A DNA stretch of 10,882 nucleotides from JALYXS01 sp051003795 (GTDB lineage: Bacteria > Acidobacteriota > Terriglobia > Bryobacterales > Bryobacteraceae). The notes under the pieces are model-generated. The model did no database searches, was not told where the DNA came from, and saw only the letters and a program-made list of their open reading frames with translations. The DNA lies in the NCBI GenBank assembly GCA_051003795.1, contig JBPCKZ010000136.1, positions 1 to 10,882 on the forward strand, given 5' to 3'. Below are positions 6,992 through 10,882 of the stretch, piece after piece; positions within the stretch are counted from its first letter, which is position 1, and each line of letters begins with the position of its first letter. Position numbers and translations under genes: made by a program.

Positions 6992-8433
6992 TTCCCACTC
7001 CTCTGCGGCAGTACGCCGATAGGCAGAATTCGGTCGAACTGCCCGGCTCCACGGTTGGCGAGGTTCTAGGCGCGATGACCGCGCGCTATCCCGATCTGCG
7101 CAAACAGATCTATAGCGACGAAGGGAAGCTTCGCAGTTTCGTCAACGTCTATCTGAACGATGAGGACATTCGCTATCTAAACAAGGAAGCCACGCCGGTG
7201 AAAGAGGGCGATACGCTTTCCATCGTGCCCAGCATTGCCGGGGGCCTGCCCGGCGCCGTCACGGAAGTTCCGCACGAAACCGTCCCGCAAACCGCCGCTT
7301 TGTCGAACGATGAAGTGCTGCGGTATAGCCGCCATCTGATCATGCCGGAAGTCGGCATGGAGGGGCAGATCAAATTAAAGAACGCTTCCGTGCTTCTGGT
7401 GGGCGCGGGCGGCCTTGGCGCCCCGCTCGGACTCTATTTGGCGGCGGCGGGAGTGGGCCGCATTGGAATTGTCGATTTCGATGTCGTCGATTTCACGAAC
7501 CTGCAGCGCCAGGTGATTCACGGGACCAAAGACGTCGGCCGCAAGAAGCTCGATTCCGCGATCGACAGCATGAGCGACATCAATCCGCACGTGAAGTTGG
7601 AACGGCATGAAGTCGCGCTCACCAGCGAGAACGCGCTGGACATTGTCAAGGATTACGACATTGTCGTCGATGGAACCGACAATTTTCCGACGCGCTATCT
7701 GGTGAATGACGCTTGCGTGCTGCTGGGTAAGCCGAACGTCTACGGATCGATTTTCCGCTTCGAAGGGCAAGCCACGGTTTTCGCGTACGAAGGCGGACCC
7801 TGCTACCGCTGCCTTTATCCCGAGCCGCCTCCTCCGGGCCTGGTTCCGAGTTGCGCGGAAGGCGGAGTCCTGGGAATCCTGCCCGGCACGATAGGGTTGA
7901 TTCAGGCAACCGAAACCGTGAAGTTAATCCTCGGTATTGGCGAGCCGCTAGTGGGAAGGCTACTGCTCTACGATGCCCTGGCGATGCGGTTCCACGAACT
8001 GAAGTTGCGCCGCAACGTGGATTGCCCGGTGTGCGGCGATCGTCCGGAAATCACGAAACTGATCGACTACCATCAATTTTGCGGAGTCCCGCGACAGGAG
8101 GCCGCACCGGTGACGGAAGGCGAGATCGAACCAAGGGAAGTGAAGGCGAAGATCGATCGCGGCGACAATTTCACGCTGATTGACGTTCGCGAGCCGCACG
8201 AGTACCAGATCTGCAGCATTCCCGCGGCGAAGCTGATTCCGCTTGGCGATCTTCAAAAGCGGCTGAATGAATTAAATCCGGCGGATGAGATCGTGGTCCA
8301 CTGCAAGAGCGGCGCGCGGAGCGGAAAAGCCGTCGATTTTCTGAGGCAGTCCGGCTTCAAGAAAGCCAGGAACATGAAGGGCGGCATTCTCTTGTGGAGC
8401 GATACGGTCGATCCGCGAGTCCCGAAGTATTAA
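6976..8433 (+). CDS. MoaD/CysO-MoeB-rhodanese trifunctional fusion (sulfur carrier, E1-like activator, sulfurtransferase)
   Basis: The 485-residue protein has three domains. Residues 1-90 are a ubiquitin-like MoaD/ThiS/CysO sulfur carrier ending in the diglycine of PSIAGG (G89-G90). Residues about 113-357 are a ThiF/MoeB E1-like adenylating domain: GAGGLG (143-148), DFDVVDFTNLQRQ (167-179), K191, D235 in DGTDN, two zinc-binding pairs (CYRC 277-280, CPVC 350-353) and C293 in PSCAEGG at the conserved cysteine position. Residues about 385-485 are a rhodanese domain with active C443 in HCKSGARS. The expected chemistry is ATP-dependent adenylation of the carrier C-terminus, then sulfur transfer from a rhodanese persulfide to give a thiocarboxylate, as MoeZ does for CysO. 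A pro-rich linker (91-112) follows the diglycine, so the carrier tail is blocked until cleaved. AGGAAG lies 7 bases before the ATG. No in-frame stop separates the domains. Confidence 0.95.
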   Translation: MAKILIPTPLRQYADRQNSVELPGSTVGEVLGAMTARYPDLRKQIYSDEGKLRSFVNVYLNDEDIRYLNKEATPVKEGDTLSIVPSIAGGLPGAVTEVPHETVPQTAALSNDEVLRYSRHLIMPEVGMEGQIKLKNASVLLVGAGGLGAPLGLYLAAAGVGRIGIVDFDVVDFTNLQRQVIHGTKDVGRKKLDSAIDSMSDINPHVKLERHEVALTSENALDIVKDYDIVVDGTDNFPTRYLVNDACVLLGKPNVYGSIFRFEGQATVFAYEGGPCYRCLYPEPPPPGLVPSCAEGGVLGILPGTIGLIQATETVKLILGIGEPLVGRLLLYDALAMRFHELKLRRNVDCPVCGDRPEITKLIDYHQFCGVPRQEAAPVTEGEIEPREVKAKIDRGDNFTLIDVREPHEYQICSIPAAKLIPLGDLQKRLNELNPADEIVVHCKSGARSGKAVDFLRQSGFKKARNMKGGILLWSDTVDPRVPKY

Positions 8434-10298
8434 CGGGAGTTCTCGCAGTCCTGGCAATTGGGGCGGCGTTTCCGCGCGCTGGTTACGCCCTCGACGATTT
8501 CGTGGGCGCGCGCGTTTGCGGAGGCTGCCATCCGGCCCAATACCAATCGCAGCGCGCCACGCACCACGCGCGCGCGCTTCAACCGATTCTCGATAGCCCA
8601 ATATCCGCGAACCTCGCGCGGCAGCCGGTTGCCGAGCGTAACGGCTGGCATTTCGCTTACGAACGGGCGGCCTCCGGCCTCCGTGTCACGGCCGGGAGCG
8701 GCGGCGAAAAGGCTTCGACGGTCCTCGAATGGGCGTTCGGCGCGGGAGCGCAAGGGATCACTCCGGTGGGCCGCCTCAATGGGCAATATTTCGAGCACCG
8801 GATCTCCTGGTACACATCCGTCGGCCATCCCGCGCTTACGGCTGGCCACGCTTCCGCTCCCGATGCGGGAGCGTCCGCCGCGCTCGGCATGCCGCAGAGC
8901 CCGAACACGATTTATCGCTGTTTTAATTGCCACGCCACGGGGGTCCGCCCGGGTCCCGATCTTTCCAGCTTTCGTCCGGGCGTCGAGTGCGAACGCTGCC
9001 ACGGACCTGGACGCGAACACGCGGCCAAGCCGTCGTCCGGATCGATTTTGAGCGATTCGCGCGCGACGGCTTCGCAAATCGTGCAATTTTGCGGCGAGTG
9101 CCACCGGCTTCCGCAATCTTCGCGGAAAGAACCGGAGATCGTGCAACCGGAATCCGTCCGTTTCGCGCCGGTCGGATTGGTTGCCAGCCGCTGCTACCAG
9201 GCAAGCGGCACGCTTTCCTGCATCACATGCCATAACCCGCATGCGGATGCAAGGAAGGAAGACGCGTTCTACGTCGCGAAGTGCCTTGAGTGTCATGCGG
9301 CGGCGGCTGCTCCGGTCAGCGCCACTTGCCGGAGGGCCGCAAAAGAGGATTGTCTGCCGTGCCACATGCCCCGATCCCGCGCCATCCCGCTCCTCGAGTT
9401 CACCGACCATCGCATCCGCATTTTAAAAACGGCAGCGGGGATCGATGCGGAATGGCAGCCGGTCGATCGCGCGCTCGGCGCCGGAGATTTCGCATTGGCG
9501 CGTCAGCTTTTGGATGAGATCCGCTCCACCGGTTCCCGCTGGCATCTGACGTCGTCCAAGATTTTCGACGGCCTAAACGATCCGGCGCGCGCCGTCGAAG
9601 AAGCCCAGACCGCGCTCGACTGGAATAGTCGGGACGAAGCTGCGTGGCTGCAACTCGGGCAGATCTTCCTGGCGCATAACACTCCTCGGCCCGCGTTCGA
9701 GATCTTCAGCGACGCGGAAAAAATCTTTCCCGACTCGCTACTGGTTCATCTGGGGAAAGGCCTTGCGCTCAAAGATCTGCAGCGTTACGACGGCGCGGAG
9801 GAACAGTTTCGATTCTGCCTCCAAAAAAATCCGGGGTTCGGCTTGGCCTTCGACGCGCTCGCCGCCGTGTATCTGCAAGTCTCCGATTTCGAAAATCTGA
9901 CCGCGGTATCCCAGCAATTTCTAAAAGCCAACCCGTCCGACTATCGCGGCTACTACTATCTGGCCGCGGCGAAAGAAGGATCGAAGCAAGAGGGCGGGGA
10001 AGCGGAAAATCTCTTGCGCGCTTCTCTCCTGTTGAATCCCAACTTCGCCGCGTCGCACGCGTTATTGGGAAAAATTCTTCTGGCCGGCGGCCGCGCCGCC
10101 GAGGCCGCGGCGGCGTTGGAAGAAGCAACCCGCTTACGTCCGGACTACGCGCCGGCGCACCTGTACCTGGCGAACGCGTATCGCAAGCTAGGCCGCTCCG
10201 CGGATGCCAAGAAAGAATTCGATGCTGTCCGGCTTATGAAGGAAAAAGAACGAACGCCCGCCCCCGCGCTCTCGTATCATCGGGGCGCTCGGAGATAA
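8394..10298 (+). CDS. Seven-haem c-type cytochrome with C-terminal TPR region
   Basis: The 634-residue exported protein starts at GTG 8394, inside the end of the upstream gene (40-base overlap). No other start codon precedes the signal peptide in this frame. The signal peptide (TGVLAVLAIGAAFPRAGYA) is probably cleaved after A32. Seven CxxCH haem-c motifs follow: CGGCH 42, CFNCH 176, CERCH 199, CGECH 233, CITCH 276, CLECH 297 and CLPCH 320. The roughly 130-residue gap after the first haem site and extra histidines (HHA, NPHA, HMPR) suggest cytochrome c554-like haem packing. Residues about 360-620 are TPR-type helical repeats (AWLQLGQIFL, LVHLGKGLAL, AHLYLANAYRKLG). It probably works in the periplasm in electron transfer, with the TPR part binding partners; the redox partner is unknown. 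The start overlap suggests co-translation with the sulfur-transfer genes, but a shared pathway is not shown. Confidence 0.92.
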   Translation: MERYGRSASPEVLTGVLAVLAIGAAFPRAGYALDDFVGARVCGGCHPAQYQSQRATHHARALQPILDSPISANLARQPVAERNGWHFAYERAASGLRVTAGSGGEKASTVLEWAFGAGAQGITPVGRLNGQYFEHRISWYTSVGHPALTAGHASAPDAGASAALGMPQSPNTIYRCFNCHATGVRPGPDLSSFRPGVECERCHGPGREHAAKPSSGSILSDSRATASQIVQFCGECHRLPQSSRKEPEIVQPESVRFAPVGLVASRCYQASGTLSCITCHNPHADARKEDAFYVAKCLECHAAAAAPVSATCRRAAKEDCLPCHMPRSRAIPLLEFTDHRIRILKTAAGIDAEWQPVDRALGAGDFALARQLLDEIRSTGSRWHLTSSKIFDGLNDPARAVEEAQTALDWNSRDEAAWLQLGQIFLAHNTPRPAFEIFSDAEKIFPDSLLVHLGKGLALKDLQRYDGAEEQFRFCLQKNPGFGLAFDALAAVYLQVSDFENLTAVSQQFLKANPSDYRGYYYLAAAKEGSKQEGGEAENLLRASLLLNPNFAASHALLGKILLAGGRAAEAAAALEEATRLRPDYAPAHLYLANAYRKLGRSADAKKEFDAVRLMKEKERTPAPALSYHRGARR

Positions 10299-10344
10299 TA
10301 CGCTCCAGATTGGCTTTGGATCTTTTTTGAGGCGCGATTACAAT
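10299..10344. other. Short gap between the cytochrome gene and the tRNA
   Basis: The gap holds a run of six T at about 10323-10328 preceded only by weak 4-bp hairpins (for example TCCA with TGGA). It might terminate the plus-strand operon, but the stem is too short to call with confidence. Confidence 0.3.
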
Positions 10345-10418
10345 TGGCTGGGAGGCAGGGATTCGAACCCCGATAGGCAGATCCAGAATCTGCAGTCCTA
10401 CCGTTGGACGACCTCCCA
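10345..10418 (-). tRNA. tRNA-Gln (anticodon CTG)
   Basis: On the minus strand the gene folds as a complete cloverleaf. The acceptor TGGGAGG pairs with CCTCCCA, followed by discriminator G and an encoded CCA (10345-10347). The D arm is GTCGTCCAACGGTAGGAC. The anticodon stem GCAGA/TCTGC encloses loop TTCTGGA with anticodon CTG. The T arm CGGGG-TTCGAAT-CCCTG contains one G-T pair. The anticodon reads CAG, so this is a glutamine tRNA, and the T-G-G-G-A-G-G acceptor start fits bacterial tRNA-Gln. Without CCA the gene spans 10348-10418. It points away from rnpB and faces the end of the cytochrome gene. Confidence 0.97.
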
Positions 10419-10429
10419 GCGATTTCTAA

Positions 10430-10435
10430 ATTATA
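10430..10435 (-). promoter_or_regulatory. -10 box of the tRNA-Gln promoter
   Basis: The minus strand reads a perfect TATAAT, ending 11 bases before the tRNA 5' end, so transcription would start only a few bases upstream of the mature tRNA. The -35 region is weak (TTCGGG or TCGGGG at 17-18 base spacing). Confidence 0.65.
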
Positions 10436-10463
10436 GCCTAACTTCTATGTTTCCCCGAACCAT

Positions 10464-10847
10464 GCGAAACTGGTTATCGATAGCTTGCCCGGCGGATAGC
10501 CGCCCGTTCACACGGGAGGAAAGTCCGGTCTCCATCGGGCAGCGTGCCGGCTAACGGCCGGGGGGAGCCATTCAAGTGGCTTCTACGGCAAGTGCCACAG
10601 AGAATATACCGCCATCGCAAGGTGGTAAGGGTGAAAAGGTGCGGTAAGAGCGCACCGCGGGCGGAGTAATCCGTTCGGCAGGGTAAACCCCGCGCGGAGC
10701 AAGACCAAATAGGGGAGGAGGATCGGCCCGTTCCGCCAGACTCCCGGGTAGGTTGCTTGAGCCGGACAGCAATGTCCGGCCTAGAGGAATGGCTATCGCC
10801 CGCAAGGGTACAGAAACCGGCTTACAAGACGGTGCCTGCTGAAATGC
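10464..10847 (+). ncRNA. rnpB: RNase P RNA (class A)
   Basis: This is the catalytic RNA of RNase P, which trims tRNA 5' leaders. Conserved blocks appear in order: GAGGAAAGTCCGG (5' strand of P4, near 10518), CTCCATCGGGCAG, the CACAGAGAA segment, AAGGGTGAAAAGGTGCGGTA and AGAGCGCACCG. Next come GGGTAAACCCC (L15 loop, whose GGT at 10682-10684 pairs with the tRNA CCA), AGCAAGACCAAATAGGGG, GGGTAGGTTGCTTGAGCC and TAGAGGAATGGCTATCGCC. ACAGAAACCGGCTTAC closes P4. P2 is visible as CGATAGC (10478-10484) pairing with GCTATCG near 10791-10797. Ends are approximate because a standard P1 helix could not be matched by eye. The RNA is followed directly by an intrinsic terminator. Confidence 0.95.
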
Positions 10848-10880
10848 AAAGGGGCCGGAACTTTCGTTCCGGCCCTTTTG
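10848..10880 (+). terminator. Intrinsic terminator of rnpB
   Basis: A perfect 9-bp stem, GGGCCGGAA with TTCCGGCCC, encloses the loop CTTTCG. It is extended by a G-T pair and an A/T run, and ends in TTTT. It sits just after the RNase P RNA 3' region. Confidence 0.93.
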
Positions 10881-10882
10881 CT

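Noticed and set aside
8430..9410. 326-residue open frame on the minus strand
   Set aside because: It is opposite the haem-motif region of the cytochrome gene, is Arg-rich and has no recognisable domain.
10299..10344. Intrinsic terminator for the cytochrome operon at the T6 run
   Set aside because: Only 4-bp stems can be drawn before the T run; not strong enough to list as a terminator.
10327..10805. Short open frames on both strands across the tRNA and rnpB
   Set aside because: They overlap well-supported RNA genes and have no coding character.
1..10882. CRISPR array, insertion sequence or attachment site
   Set aside because: No spaced direct repeats, transposase or terminal inverted repeats were seen. 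The tRNA-Gln gene has no obvious partial copy elsewhere in the window that would mark integration.

Overview
The window (about 10.9 kb, GC-rich) looks like ordinary chromosome from a soil bacterium, most likely an acidobacterium of the Bryobacterales/Solibacter type. This placement is an inference from gene style: signal peptides ending in LAQ, a multihaem cytochrome fused to TPR repeats, a CocE-like exported hydrolase, and a small LQLYLAIGLP-type membrane protein. I see no insertion sequence, phage gene, CRISPR array or other mobile element.

Left part (1-2057, minus strand): a two-component system in the order histidine kinase then OmpR-type response regulator, followed by a 70-residue membrane-anchored coiled-coil protein. 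At the left edge lies the signal-peptide start of another minus-strand gene that is cut by the window. Across a 27-bp divergent gap, the plus strand carries a deoxyhypusine-synthase-like protein and then a short exported rhodanese with a cysteine-rich active loop. A large exported CocE/X-Pro-dipeptidyl-peptidase-like serine hydrolase (minus strand) converges on the rhodanese gene.

Central part (5643-8433, plus strand): a tightly packed, overlapping set of cysM (PLP cysteine synthase), a JAMM/Mec-type metalloprotease and a three-domain MoaD/CysO-MoeB-rhodanese fusion. Together these have every activity of the protein-thiocarboxylate route to cysteine known from Mycobacterium tuberculosis (MoeZ, CysO, CysM, Mec+). 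Here, however, the sulfur carrier and its activating enzyme are one polypeptide. The carrier's Gly-Gly tail is therefore internal, and in principle must be freed by proteolysis, with the neighbouring JAMM protein as the obvious candidate. This is the most interesting part of the window. A seven-haem c-type cytochrome with a C-terminal TPR region follows, its start overlapping the end of the fusion gene.

Right part (10299-10882): a tRNA-Gln(CTG) gene on the minus strand, diverging across a short promoter region from the RNase P RNA gene (rnpB, plus strand). rnpB ends in a strong intrinsic terminator at the window edge.
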